Source: an uncultured Granulosicoccus sp. (GTDB lineage Bacteria; Pseudomonadota; Gammaproteobacteria; Granulosicoccales; Granulosicoccaceae). Taken from it: 64,000 bases of DNA. Below, piece by piece: positions 32,823 through 42,347 of this stretch. The stretch lies in assembly GCA_947495035.1 (NCBI GenBank), contig CANLXI010000007.1, forward strand, positions 124,001 to 188,000, read 5' to 3'. The position numbers and the translations under genes were made by a program. The number at the start of each line of letters is the position of its first letter. Positions within the stretch are counted from its first letter, which is position 1. The notes beneath the pieces were generated by a model. It saw nothing but the letters and a program-made list of their open reading frames with translations. It did not search any database and was not told where the DNA came from.

Positions 32823-35030
32823 CTACTCGTTGTGCAGTACGTGCTCCACCACGTTCAACAACAGTCGGGATACCGGATTGTCGAAATCATTGCAGGGCAG
32901 GCTGCCGCAGAAGGTGATCGAGCCGACCGCAAATACGCTGCCGCCGCCGGCGACCTCGAACCAGATGATGTTCGCGTGCAGCAGCTCTTCGGTCGGCGCA
33001 CCGGGCAGTGTCGTGAGGTGTGTGAGCATTTCCTCGGGAACCAGAATGAAGTCATCGCCGTGTCCTTCCGAGGTTGCCAGGATCGTGGCATTGGTAGGCG
33101 TGCCGAGGCGGTAATCGGCGCGATCCAGTTCGAAGCCGGCAGCACCTCCACCGGAGAGTCCGAAGTCACCGATGATATTGCTGTCGATGCCGCGGAAGAT
33201 CCAGTCGAACGCGGGGTCATGGTTGCAGCGACGATAATGGGAGCCGTTGAACTCACCCTGTGCGGAAAAGCCGAGTCCGCATAATCGTTGTGGCGGTCGA
33301 CCGTTGCGACGCCAGAGACCGCCGTATTGTCCGTCGAATGCATGATAGTACTCTCCGGGCTCCGAAGCCCAGGCTCTGATGCCGGCCTCCGCGCGTCGAA
33401 TCTCCAGGACATCGGCCTGCTCGGGGTGTACCGCGATGCGCCAGTAGAAGCCGTTGCCCCCCAGATAGCTCAGATGACCACCTCCGTCGCGGTACTGTTG
33501 CAGGGCATCGAGCGATTCCATGGTGTGGTACTCGGGGTGACTGGAGGTCAGCAGCACATCATAGGCGGCAATGCAGGCAACTCCCTGTTCATGCAGTTCG
33601 CGATCGGTGATGACGTCGAAGCCGAGGTTCATGGCATCCAGCCATGCCCAGAGGTGGCTGTCGGCCTGGAAGTGTCGCAGTCCGGAGCAGCTCGATTCAC
33701 CGAAGGTACTGTAGCCGGGCCGCAGATTGAATAGTGGGCGCCTGTGAGAGGCATGACAGATGCCGCTGCCGTCGCGGTGATGGTTGTAGGTGGAAAGACC
33801 ATAGCCGGGGTATTCGGCCGGATTGCAGGGATAGGCATTCCAGTCCTCGATGCGCTGCTGCCAGCCCGGATGCCAATCGGGTCGGGCATGATTGCCATAG
33901 ATGGCATAGGTGAAGGTGGGAACCAGCATGCAGATGCGGTTGCCCGGTTTTCCGGCGGGGGCGCACACGAAGAACGGCATGGCATCGTCATGGTCGCCAT
34001 CGCTGATACGCATGACATAGATCCCCGAGGGCATGTCGTCGGGAACGGTGAACGAGAAGGTGCTTGACCAGTTGAACGCCACCAGGTCATCGTCATGAAA
34101 GTGGATGGCTGCGTACTGTTCCGCTGCATGACGCCAGCACATCTCGTCGCCTTGCCACTGACTGCCTGTCATGGCGCGTGTCGGCAGGTTGTGCAGAGTC
34201 AATGGCAGCTCACGTGACTCGCAATCGGCCACGGTGCGGCTGTGCATGTCGCGGGAGAAGTCCCATGAAACCGACCAGGTCCTATCCTGCAAGGGGTTTG
34301 TTGCTCGAATGCACGGTGCTTCCAACTTGCCGTTGTAATACTGCTGCAAGCGACCGTCGATCTGTCTTGCCGCCACCACGACTCGATGAGCATCGGCCAG
34401 CAGGAGGTCCAGTTGGGCGGCGTCGATGACCGTGGCAGAGCGTTTGCAATCTGCTGATCCTCCCTGATGATCTGCGGGGACAGACTTGTCAATCGAGAAT
34501 TGCTGCAGGATGGCCTCCAGTTGCACGCCCTTGCGTTGCAGTATCAGTTCCACCCGGAACCATCGGCGCTCACTCAAGGGTTCGGCGAGGCACAGGACGC
34601 GCTCTCCCAGTTGCACGAACAATATGTTGTCATCATTGATGCACAGTGCCAGCGCGCCCCAGGACAGGATGCACTGTGATGAACCATCGAGCAGGGTCGG
34701 CCAGATGATCGCGCTCAGCTCGATGATGGTGGCATCGGACGGCAGTTCGACATTGGGGGAGGTGCCACAGGAGCCAGCCTGGAAGGCCTGCTCGACCACC
34801 GCATGTTCGCTGTCCTCATACCAGTCTCCGGCGCTACGTTCGATGATCCCGGGACCCGCCGGGTTCGGGTCGGCACAGATGCAGTGCATCAGCCAGCTGC
34901 GGACCTGTCGCGGCGTCGTTCGGTCGGCACCGTCTGCCGACAGTTTGAATTCGATCGTTTCGCCGGCACTGGCCGAGAGGCGATCCGAGTAGCCGATCAG
35001 TGGGGCACGACGCTGTCTGGATGAATCCAT
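32823..35030 (-). CDS. N,N-dimethylformamidase large (beta) subunit-like protein
   Basis: A protein of 735 residues, close to the 762 of the DMFase large subunit. The N-terminal half has a LamG/beta-sandwich character with a split Cys-rich start; the C-terminal half has strong DMFase blocks: YGLSTYNHHRDGSGICHASH, NLRPGYSTFGESSCSGLRHF, NLGFDVITDRELH, and TSSHPEYHT near residue 496, carrying the His and Glu used as mononuclear iron ligands. DMFase hydrolyses DMF to dimethylamine and formate and needs a small subunit; no candidate small-subunit gene is seen, so activity on DMF is doubtful. The gene diverges from the peptide ABC operon (promoter at 35079) and converges with the amidase. Confidence 0.85.
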   Translation of the reverse strand: MDSSRQRRAPLIGYSDRLSASAGETIEFKLSADGADRTTPRQVRSWLMHCICADPNPAGPGIIERSAGDWYEDSEHAVVEQAFQAGSCGTSPNVELPSDATIIELSAIIWPTLLDGSSQCILSWGALALCINDDNILFVQLGERVLCLAEPLSERRWFRVELILQRKGVQLEAILQQFSIDKSVPADHQGGSADCKRSATVIDAAQLDLLLADAHRVVVAARQIDGRLQQYYNGKLEAPCIRATNPLQDRTWSVSWDFSRDMHSRTVADCESRELPLTLHNLPTRAMTGSQWQGDEMCWRHAAEQYAAIHFHDDDLVAFNWSSTFSFTVPDDMPSGIYVMRISDGDHDDAMPFFVCAPAGKPGNRICMLVPTFTYAIYGNHARPDWHPGWQQRIEDWNAYPCNPAEYPGYGLSTYNHHRDGSGICHASHRRPLFNLRPGYSTFGESSCSGLRHFQADSHLWAWLDAMNLGFDVITDRELHEQGVACIAAYDVLLTSSHPEYHTMESLDALQQYRDGGGHLSYLGGNGFYWRIAVHPEQADVLEIRRAEAGIRAWASEPGEYYHAFDGQYGGLWRRNGRPPQRLCGLGFSAQGEFNGSHYRRCNHDPAFDWIFRGIDSNIIGDFGLSGGGAAGFELDRADYRLGTPTNATILATSEGHGDDFILVPEEMLTHLTTLPGAPTEELLHANIIWFEVAGGGSVFAVGSITFCGSLPCNDFDNPVSRLLLNVVEHVLHNE

Positions 35031-35078
35031 GTCTTTTCGGGGATGTCTGGCCTTGCAGGCAGTGGCTGAAAATTAGTT

Positions 35079-35108
35079 TTGACTACGCAAGGTAAGCAAG
35101 GTTATGTT
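35079..35108 (+). promoter_or_regulatory. Candidate sigma-70 promoter of the peptide ABC operon
   Basis: TTGACT (35079-35084) and TATGTT (35103-35108) are separated by 18 bp, 73 bp upstream of the binding-protein start at 35181. It is the best promoter match in the divergent 150-bp gap. Confidence 0.5.
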
Positions 35109-35180
35109 TGTGAGCTTGTAATCAGCCAGCGGTCATGTAACCGTCGACTGTCCGTTAACGCTTCAAACCAGGAGTCATCC

Positions 35181-36806
35181 ATGGCGCGTTGTTCGTCGAA
35201 GTCTCTCATGTCAGAGTCACTTGTCAAGAAACTGTGTACCGCAGCTCTGGCCTTGGCAGCTGTTGCGGTATCCTCACAGGCGATCAGTCAGAACGCTGGC
35301 GGCACCATGGTGATGATCGCCCAGCCCGAGCCTCCTTCGCTGGCGCCGTATCTGTCCACTTCCGGCCCCATCGGTCTGGTTGCGCCCAAGATCTACAATG
35401 GCCTGCTCGATTACGACCTCGATCTGAATCCGGTGCCGGAGCTTGCAGCATCCTGGGAAGTCAGTGATGACGGACTGACCGTGACCTTCAAACTGCAGGA
35501 AGGGGTTACCTGGCACGACGGTGAACCCTTCAGTTCAGCCGATGTGCAGTTCAGCATCATGGAAGTACTGAAGAAGTTTCATCCACGTGGACCCAACTCG
35601 TTTCGTGAAGTCAGCTCCATCGATACGCCGGATGCGGTCACAGCCATCTTCAATCTGGAACGGCCCGCGCCCTACATGATGCGTGCGCTGTCTGCCTATG
35701 AATCCCCCATCGTTCCGAAACACTTGCTGGAAGGCAAGGACATCCGCGAAGCGGAACTGTCCGGCAACCCGGTTGGTACCGGACCGTTCAAGTTCGTCGA
35801 ATGGAAGAAGGGTCAGTACATTCGTCTGGACAAGAACGAGAACTACTGGAAGGACGGGCTGCCACTGCTGGATCGCATCGTGGCACGTATCATTCCGGAT
35901 GCGTCCACGCGAACGGCGGCGATGGAAAGCGGAGAGGTGCATTACGGGGCCTTTGGCGCCATCCCGAACATCGACGTCATACGTCTGCGTGACCAGGACG
36001 ATATCGGGGTCACCACCGATGGCTATGCCATGATCAACCCGATGGCTCTGATCGAGTTCGATACCACCCGAGCGCCGTTCGAGAGCAAGGCATTGCGTCA
36101 GGCCATTTCCCTGAGCGTCGACAGGCAGTTCCTGATCGACAACATCTGGTTCGGATATGGCAAGCCTGCCACCAGTGCCATGACTTCCAACTACAAACCC
36201 CTCGGCCTGTACACACCTTCGGCCAATTACCCGGCATCACCGGACGTGGCTGCCGCCAATGCCTTGCTGGATGAGGCAGGACTCAAGCCGGATGGCGATG
36301 GCGTCAGAGCAACGGCCACCATCGATCTGATCCCCTATGGCGAGGACTGGCGGCGTCTGGGCGAGTACATGAAGCAGGCCATGGCCGATATCGGTGTGAA
36401 GCTGGAACTGCGCTACGAGGATGTACCCACCTGGCTCAAGCGCGTGTATGCCGACTATGACTTCGAGTTGAACGTCAATTATTTCTACCAGCTTCCCGAT
36501 CCGGTCATCGGTGTACAGCGTCACTACGGAACCGACCAGATTCGGCAGGGCACTCCGTTCGTCAACTCGGCGCGCTACTCCAACCCCGAGGTGGATGAAC
36601 TGCTGGCCACTGGCGCGGTGGAAGTCGATCCTGTCAGACGGGGTGAGATCTATGCCGAACTGCAGGCCATCCTGGCGGAAGACATGCCGGTGGTGAACCT
36701 GTTCGAAATGGAATTCCTGACGGTCTACAACGAAAAGCTGAAAGATCATACCGTCTCCGCCATGGGAGCGTATGGTTCCTTCGACCGTGCCTGGATCGAC
36801 GACTAG
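35181..36806 (+). CDS. Peptide/nickel-type ABC transporter substrate-binding protein (SBP_bac_5)
   Basis: A protein of 541 residues. A signal peptide ends near SSQAISQN, followed by a family 5 binding fold: ASWEVSDDGLTVTFKLQEGV, TWHDGEPFSSADVQFS, NPVGTGPFKFVEWKKGQYI, LRQAISLSVDRQFLIDNIW and YADYDFELNVNYFYQLPDP. It binds a di/oligopeptide or another small polar ligand in the periplasm. ATG 35181 has CCAGGAG upstream; the frame is open further. First gene of a four-gene dpp-like operon; substrate may be an amide or peptide linked to the DMFase/amidase neighbours. Confidence 0.93.
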   Translation: MARCSSKSLMSESLVKKLCTAALALAAVAVSSQAISQNAGGTMVMIAQPEPPSLAPYLSTSGPIGLVAPKIYNGLLDYDLDLNPVPELAASWEVSDDGLTVTFKLQEGVTWHDGEPFSSADVQFSIMEVLKKFHPRGPNSFREVSSIDTPDAVTAIFNLERPAPYMMRALSAYESPIVPKHLLEGKDIREAELSGNPVGTGPFKFVEWKKGQYIRLDKNENYWKDGLPLLDRIVARIIPDASTRTAAMESGEVHYGAFGAIPNIDVIRLRDQDDIGVTTDGYAMINPMALIEFDTTRAPFESKALRQAISLSVDRQFLIDNIWFGYGKPATSAMTSNYKPLGLYTPSANYPASPDVAAANALLDEAGLKPDGDGVRATATIDLIPYGEDWRRLGEYMKQAMADIGVKLELRYEDVPTWLKRVYADYDFELNVNYFYQLPDPVIGVQRHYGTDQIRQGTPFVNSARYSNPEVDELLATGAVEVDPVRRGEIYAELQAILAEDMPVVNLFEMEFLTVYNEKLKDHTVSAMGAYGSFDRAWIDD

Positions 36807-36821
36807 ACGCGGACCGGCAAC

Positions 36822-37808
36822 ATGAGTCAAGCGGCGCAAAGATCGCGTTATGTCCTGAAGCGCCTTCTGCAGGCTGTACCGGTAGTGGTGGCCATCGTGG
36901 TGGTCAACTTCTTCCTGTTGCAGCTGGCAGAAGGTGATGCCGTGGATGTGCTGGCTGGCGAGGCAGGTTCTGCCACGCCGGAATACATGGCGCAACTGCG
37001 GGAGAAGTTCGGACTGGACAAACCTCTGCTGGTGCAGTTGGGCGTGTACATGAAGAACATGCTCACCTTCGATCTGGGCTATTCCTTTCGGCACGACATG
37101 CCGGTGGCCCAACTGGTTCTGGACAGACTCATGCCCACGCTGCTGCTGATGGTCTGCACCATTCTGCTGGCCGTGGGCTTCGGTATCGTACTGGGCCTGA
37201 TCGCCGCCTCCAATCTGAACAACTGGCGAGACAACGTCATCAGCATCTTTGCGCTGGTGTCCTACGCCACGCCGCTGTTCTGGGTCGGTCTGATGATGAT
37301 CGTGGTGTTCTCCCTGAAGCTGCGCTGGTTTCCGACCAGTGGCATGGAAAATGTGGCCATGTTCTACGAGGGGTGGGATCGCGTGAAGGATATTGCCCAT
37401 CATCTGGTCATGCCAACTCTGACACTGTCGCTGTTCTATCTGGCGCTGTATACCCGCCTCATGCGGGCCTCCATGCTGGAACAGGCCAGCATGGATTACG
37501 TCACCACGGCGCGCGCCAAGGGCCTGACCGAACGACGCATCGTGTTCGTGCATATCCTGCGCAATGCCTTGCTGCCGGTGGTGACCATGGCCGGTGTGCA
37601 GGTGGGCTCGCTGATCGGTGGATCGGTCATCGTGGAGTCGGTCTTCGCCTGGCCGGGTCTGGGCATGCTGGCGTTCGAGGCTCTGTTCTCTCGCGATCTC
37701 AACCTGTTGCTGGGCATCTTTCTGCTCTCTGCCTTGCTGGTGGTGGCCATCAATCTGGTGGTGGATCTTCTGTATTCGTTTCTTGACCCTCGCATCGAGG
37801 TAGGTTGA
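36822..37808 (+). CDS. ABC transporter permease (DppB-type)
   Basis: A protein of 328 residues with six helices. RSRYVLKRLLQAVPVVVAIV is the N-terminal helix of DppB/OppB proteins, LREKFGLDKPLLVQLGVYM the conserved periplasmic part, and DYVTTARAKGLTERRIVFVH the EAA loop that contacts the ATPase. GGSVIVESVFAWPGLGML follows. Starts 15 nt after the binding-protein stop; the next permease starts 2 nt after its stop. Confidence 0.95.
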   Translation: MSQAAQRSRYVLKRLLQAVPVVVAIVVVNFFLLQLAEGDAVDVLAGEAGSATPEYMAQLREKFGLDKPLLVQLGVYMKNMLTFDLGYSFRHDMPVAQLVLDRLMPTLLLMVCTILLAVGFGIVLGLIAASNLNNWRDNVISIFALVSYATPLFWVGLMMIVVFSLKLRWFPTSGMENVAMFYEGWDRVKDIAHHLVMPTLTLSLFYLALYTRLMRASMLEQASMDYVTTARAKGLTERRIVFVHILRNALLPVVTMAGVQVGSLIGGSVIVESVFAWPGLGMLAFEALFSRDLNLLLGIFLLSALLVVAINLVVDLLYSFLDPRIEVG

Positions 37809-37810
37809 AC

Positions 37811-38641
37811 ATGGCTTTCTGGCGGCGTTTCTGCCGAAACCGATCAGCGGTCATCGGTCTGATCATTCTGAGTCTGGTGATCCTCATTGCGATCAGCGCT
37901 GGCTGGTTATACCCCGAAGACCCGTTCAAGCTGGTGGGGCGAGCGATGTCGCCGCCGGGTGAGAACGGTTTTCTGTTCGGCAGCGACACGCTGGGCAGGG
38001 ATGTGGCCGCGGGCATGGCGCACGGTGCGCGGGTGTCCTTGCTGATCGGGTTGCTGGCGACCTCGGTAGCGGTCACCTTGGGAGTTCTGCTGGGCGCCCT
38101 GGCGGGCTATTTCGGTGGCTGGATCGACGATGTCCTGATGCGCCTGACCGAAATGTTCCAGACGATTCCTTCGTTCATCTTTGCCATCCTGATCGTGGCG
38201 ATCATGAAACCGTCCATCAACAGTGTCATCCTGGCCATCGCCGTGGTCAGTTGGCCGGCCGTGGCGCGCCTGGTCCGGGGTGAATTCATGTCCATGCGAA
38301 ACCGAGAGTTCGTACAGGCCTGTCACATCATCGGCATGAGTGACTGGCGCATCATGGTGCGGGAAATACTGCCGAACTGTCTGTCGCCGATCATCGTCAC
38401 CGGCTCTCTGATGGTGGCCACCGCCATACTCATCGAAAGCGGACTGGCCTTTCTGGGTCTGGGAGATCCGAACATCATCAGCTGGGGCTTCCAGATCGGT
38501 GCCGGTCGTACCGTGTTGCGCAGCGCCTGGTGGGTCTGCACCTTTCCCGGCATCGCCATCATGCTGACCGTCCTGGCCATCAATCTGGTCGGAGAGGGGC
38601 TCAACGATGCTCTCAACCCGCGACTGCGCGAAAGGACATGA
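37811..38641 (+). CDS. ABC transporter permease (DppC-type)
   Basis: A protein of 276 residues with an N-terminal hydrophobic segment (SAVIGLIILSLVILIAISAG), FLFGSDTLGRDVAAGMAHGA (the DppC hallmark) and the EAA loop REFVQACHIIGMSDWRIMVR. It pairs with the DppB-type permease. ATG 37811 has GAGGTAGG upstream; TTG 37805 is in frame but less likely. The stop overlaps the ATPase start as ATGA. Confidence 0.95.
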   Translation: MAFWRRFCRNRSAVIGLIILSLVILIAISAGWLYPEDPFKLVGRAMSPPGENGFLFGSDTLGRDVAAGMAHGARVSLLIGLLATSVAVTLGVLLGALAGYFGGWIDDVLMRLTEMFQTIPSFIFAILIVAIMKPSINSVILAIAVVSWPAVARLVRGEFMSMRNREFVQACHIIGMSDWRIMVREILPNCLSPIIVTGSLMVATAILIESGLAFLGLGDPNIISWGFQIGAGRTVLRSAWWVCTFPGIAIMLTVLAINLVGEGLNDALNPRLRERT

Positions 38642-40323
38642 ACGAAAACACGGGTAACCCTGCAGTCAGCAGCGGTGCGGGGTCAGCGGCACCGGTCCTG
38701 TCCATCGAAGGTCTGCATGTGCAGCTGCCTCTGGGCAGTGAACGCAGCCATGCGGTCGAGGATGTCAGTTATTCCCTGATGCCGCAGGAGATCCTGTGCG
38801 TGGTGGGAGAGTCCGGTTCAGGCAAGTCATTGACAGCACGCGCCGTGATGGGGCTGTTGCCGGCACCGCATGTGCTCTACGAGAAGGGGCGCATCCTGTT
38901 TCAGGGGGAAGACCTCACGCAGGCCAGTGAGGAGCGCATGCGCCAGGTTCGCGGCGGAGAGATCTCGATGATCTTCCAGGAGCCGATGACTGCCCTGAAC
39001 CCGGTCATGCGCATCGGCGATCAGATCGACGAGGTCATCCGCTTTCACGAGAAGCTGCCGCGCAAGCGCCGTCGGGAGCTGGCGCTGAACCTGCTCGAAG
39101 ACGTCCATCTGCCCGATCCGCCGCGCATCATGAGCGCCTATCCGCACGAACTGTCGGGCGGACAACGGCAACGTGCCATGATTGCCATGGCGCTGGCACT
39201 GGAACCCAAGGTACTGATTGCGGATGAGCCCACCACCGCTCTGGATGTGACCACGCAGGCGCAGATACTGCATCTGATCCGGGAACTGCAAGCCAAGCAC
39301 CACACGGGGGTCCTGTTCATCACCCACGATATCGGTGTGGTGGCCGATATCGCCGACCGGGTTGCGGTGATGCAGCATGGGCGCATTGTCGAGATCGACA
39401 CGGTCGAGAAGGTCCTGAATCATCCGCAGCACGACTACACACGGGCGCTGATCGACGCGGTACCGGGTCTGGTACCTCGACCGGTGAAAACCGATAGTGG
39501 CGACTCCATTCTGCAAGTACGTCAGCTGGTGAAGACTTACCGATCCGGCGGACGTTTTCTCGGCATCGGCAAGGCGCAGAAGGAAGTGCATGCCTGCGAT
39601 CATGTCGATGTCGTGCTCAACGAGAGCGAAACACTCGGCATTGTCGGGGAATCCGGATCCGGCAAATCCACCCTGGCGCGCTGCATCGTGCGCCTGCACG
39701 GTACGGACTCTGGCGAGATCGTCTATCGGGGGCAGGATCTGTGTCCACTGGATCGCGCCGCCATGCGACCGTATCGGTCGAAGATCCAGATGGTGTTTCA
39801 GGACCCCTATGCCTCACTCAACCCCCGAGCCACTGTTGGCCGTATCCTGACCGAAGGGCCGAAGATCATGGGAGAATCAACGCAGGAGGCCGACAATCGC
39901 GCTCGCGAGATGCTGGAACTGGTCGGCCTGGACAGTCGCGCCTTCGAACGCTATCCGCACGAGTTCAGCGGTGGCCAGCGGCAGCGGATCGGGCTGGCAA
40001 GAGCCCTGGCCATGCGTCCGGAAATCCTGGTCGCCGACGAGCCGGTCTCGGCGCTGGATGTCTCCATTCAGGCGCAGGTGCTCGCCCTGCTGGCCGATAT
40101 TCGCGAACGCCTGCAGTTGTCCATGGTCTTCATCACTCACGACTTGCGTGTGGCGGCGCAGGTGTGCGACCGCATCGCCGTCATGCGTCTGGGCAAGGTG
40201 GTGGAGCAGGGGCCGACGGCAACCCTGTTCGAACAGGCCAGCCACCCCTATACCCGGGAATTGCTGGAGGCCATTCCCGGCCGTGACTGGAGTCAGCGCA
40301 GAATCCGGGCGGCTCAGGGCTGA
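38638..40323 (+). CDS. Fused dipeptide ABC transporter ATPase (DppD-DppF type)
   Basis: A protein of 561 residues holding two complete ABC cassettes. The first has GESGSGKS near residue 60, the signature HELSGGQRQRAMIAMAL and ADEPTTALDVT; the second has GESGSGKST near 340, HEFSGGQRQRIGLARAL and ADEPVSALDVS. Each is followed by the oligopeptide/dipeptide C-terminal element (QHDYTRALIDAVP; SHPYTRELLEAIPGRDW). It supplies both ATPase sites for the preceding permeases. ATGA overlap with the DppC-type gene fixes the start. Last gene of the operon. Confidence 0.95.
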   Translation: MNENTGNPAVSSGAGSAAPVLSIEGLHVQLPLGSERSHAVEDVSYSLMPQEILCVVGESGSGKSLTARAVMGLLPAPHVLYEKGRILFQGEDLTQASEERMRQVRGGEISMIFQEPMTALNPVMRIGDQIDEVIRFHEKLPRKRRRELALNLLEDVHLPDPPRIMSAYPHELSGGQRQRAMIAMALALEPKVLIADEPTTALDVTTQAQILHLIRELQAKHHTGVLFITHDIGVVADIADRVAVMQHGRIVEIDTVEKVLNHPQHDYTRALIDAVPGLVPRPVKTDSGDSILQVRQLVKTYRSGGRFLGIGKAQKEVHACDHVDVVLNESETLGIVGESGSGKSTLARCIVRLHGTDSGEIVYRGQDLCPLDRAAMRPYRSKIQMVFQDPYASLNPRATVGRILTEGPKIMGESTQEADNRAREMLELVGLDSRAFERYPHEFSGGQRQRIGLARALAMRPEILVADEPVSALDVSIQAQVLALLADIRERLQLSMVFITHDLRVAAQVCDRIAVMRLGKVVEQGPTATLFEQASHPYTRELLEAIPGRDWSQRRIRAAQG

Positions 40324-40425
40324 GCATTGATCCTGGTCAAGGCGAGCGCCAGGGACTGCGCTAGACTGCAGTCGCTGGCCATCAGGTTGGAAACGTGACA
40401 GACATGGCTGGTTACTGCACCGGCT

Positions 40426-40455
40426 TTGCAATTAGCTACCCATGAAACCTGTAAT
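40426..40455 (+). promoter_or_regulatory. Candidate sigma-70 promoter for the second TRAP operon
   Basis: TTGCAA (40426-40431) and TGTAAT (40450-40455) with an 18-bp spacer lie in the 305-bp gap between the peptide ABC operon and the TRAP binding-protein gene. This would leave a leader of about 165 nt, in which I see no riboswitch or other gene. Confidence 0.45.
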
Positions 40456-40628
40456 TCTTGCTGGCGTGTCGTAACATTCGCACAACACCTATTGCCGACC
40501 GGTGGTCGGCAGTGTTGCGAAGATATGGCAAGGATCGTTGCGGCGTAGTACCGCTGTATCGCGATGATGTCGCCACCGGATTTCGCGGTGGACGGCTTGC
40601 CATCCGAACCCACGAAGAGGAATTGATC

Positions 40629-41624
40629 ATGAAATTACGCACCACGGTACTGGCCAGCGCATTGCTGCTGAGCGGCTTTTCCGGCGCGGCCCTGGCCGAG
40701 TGTGATGACGGCGAGATGGTCATCAAGTTCAGCCACGTTACCAATACGGACAAGCATCCCAAGGGCATCGCTGCCTCACTGCTGCAGCAGCGGGTCAACG
40801 ACGAGATGAACGGCACCGCCTGCATGGAAGTGTTCCCGAACTCCACGCTCTATGATGATGACAAGGTGCTGGAGGCCATGCTCAACAACGATGTGCAGCT
40901 GGCAGCTCCCTCCTTGTCCAAGTTCGAGAAATTCACCAAGCAGTACCGCATCTTCGATCTGCCGTTCATGTTCAAGGACATTGATGCCGTGGATGCCTTC
41001 CAGAACTCCGAGGCCGGACAGGCCATGAAGGATTCCATGCATCGCCGCGGACTGCAGGGCCTGGCGTTCTGGCACAACGGCATGAAGCAGCTGTCGGCCA
41101 ACAAGCCCCTGATGCTGCCTGAAGATGCTGCTGGGCTGAAGTTCCGGGTACAGGCCTCCGATGTGCTGGTGGCCCAGTTCGACGCGCTCAAGGCGAGCCC
41201 ACAGAAAATGGCCTTCAGCGAAGTCTACGGTGCGCTGCAGACCGGCGTTGTCGATGGTCAGGAAAATACCTGGTCCAACATCTATGGACAGAAGTTCTTC
41301 GAAGTGCAGGATGGCATCACCGAGTCCAACCACGGTGTACTGGATTACCTGGTGGTTGCCGGTGCCGAATGGTGGGACGGTCTGGACGCTCCGGTTCGTG
41401 AGCAACTGGCCACGATTCTCGAAGAGGTAACTGCCGCGCGCAACGCCGAATCTACTCGCGTCAACGAGGAAGCCCGCGATGCCATCACGGCGGCCGGTGG
41501 TGAAGTCCGTCAGCTCAGCGATGAGCAGCGAGCGGCCTGGGTCGAGGCGCTCAAGCCCGTGTGGCAGCAGTTCGAAGGTGATGTCGGTGCCGAAATGATC
41601 GAAGCCGCCCAGACTTTCAACTAG
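40629..41624 (+). CDS. dctP: TRAP transporter C4-dicarboxylate-type binding protein DctP
   Basis: A protein of 331 residues with a Sec signal peptide (LASALLLSGFSGAALA). Mature part: MVIKFSHVTNTDKHPKGIAA, the conserved opening; LAFWHNGMKQLSANKPLMLP; AAGLKFRVQASDVLVAQFDA with the substrate Arg; and GALQTGVVDGQENTWSNIYG. This is the DctP family for succinate, malate and fumarate or related acids. GAAGAGG lies upstream of ATG 40629. First of three TRAP genes in the canonical order P-Q-M. Confidence 0.95.
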   Translation: MKLRTTVLASALLLSGFSGAALAECDDGEMVIKFSHVTNTDKHPKGIAASLLQQRVNDEMNGTACMEVFPNSTLYDDDKVLEAMLNNDVQLAAPSLSKFEKFTKQYRIFDLPFMFKDIDAVDAFQNSEAGQAMKDSMHRRGLQGLAFWHNGMKQLSANKPLMLPEDAAGLKFRVQASDVLVAQFDALKASPQKMAFSEVYGALQTGVVDGQENTWSNIYGQKFFEVQDGITESNHGVLDYLVVAGAEWWDGLDAPVREQLATILEEVTAARNAESTRVNEEARDAITAAGGEVRQLSDEQRAAWVEALKPVWQQFEGDVGAEMIEAAQTFN

Positions 41625-41722
41625 ACGCAGAACGAGACCGGTAGCTGCCTGGCTGCCGGTCCTTCTGAAGCCGGGCATCCGGTCTGGCAACTCGCCCCTT
41701 CACCGTAGCTGCAGAGAATTGC

Positions 41723-42346
41723 ATGTCCACCTCATCTGTTCCCGATAGAAGCTTCGGTGATCGCATCGAAGAGAACCTGATGGCCCTGTTGCTGGGGCTC
41801 ATGACGGTGATCACGTTTGCCAATGTGATTGCCAGGATGATGAACACCAATATCCTGTGGGCTCTGGAAGCCACGGTTTTCCTGTTCGCCTGGCTGGTGC
41901 TCATCGGCGCCTCCTATGCGGTCAAGAAGAATTTTCATATCGGGGTCGATGTGCTGGTGCAGTTGCTGTCACCGCCCAGGCGCCGAATCGTGACGCTGCT
42001 GGCCGTCGGCGTCTGTGTGGCCTTCAGCCTGCTGTTGCTCAAGGGCAGCTGGGATTACTGGTGGCCCTTCGCCAGCAAGCGTGCCTTCTATGAAGTGAAC
42101 GACATACCCATGCCGCAGTTCCTGCAATTTTTCTCCACCTGGCTCAACGAAGGTGAGCTGTACGAGAAGATGCCGCGCTTCATTCCCTATATCGTCATGC
42201 CGCTGAGCACCTTGCTGCTGACCTATCGTTTCCTGCAGGTGGGCGTGCGCGTCTGGAAGGGCGAGCAGGCACTGATCGTGGAAAGTCACGAAATCGATGC
42301 CGAGCAGATGGCCGGCCTGCCTGACGACCAGCCAGGAGCACGCTGA
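41723..42346 (+). CDS. dctQ: TRAP transporter small permease DctQ
   Basis: A protein of 207 residues with four helices: LMALLLGLMTVITFANVIAR, ATVFLFAWLVLIGASYAVKK, VTLLAVGVCVAFSLLLLKGS and FIPYIVMPLSTLLLTYRF. NFHIGVDVL after helix 2 is the DctQ motif. A longer cytoplasmic C-terminus (about 30 residues, acidic) follows. Works with the neighbouring DctM. Separated from dctM by 1 nt. Confidence 0.93.
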   Translation: MSTSSVPDRSFGDRIEENLMALLLGLMTVITFANVIARMMNTNILWALEATVFLFAWLVLIGASYAVKKNFHIGVDVLVQLLSPPRRRIVTLLAVGVCVAFSLLLLKGSWDYWWPFASKRAFYEVNDIPMPQFLQFFSTWLNEGELYEKMPRFIPYIVMPLSTLLLTYRFLQVGVRVWKGEQALIVESHEIDAEQMAGLPDDQPGAR

Positions 42347-42347
42347 C

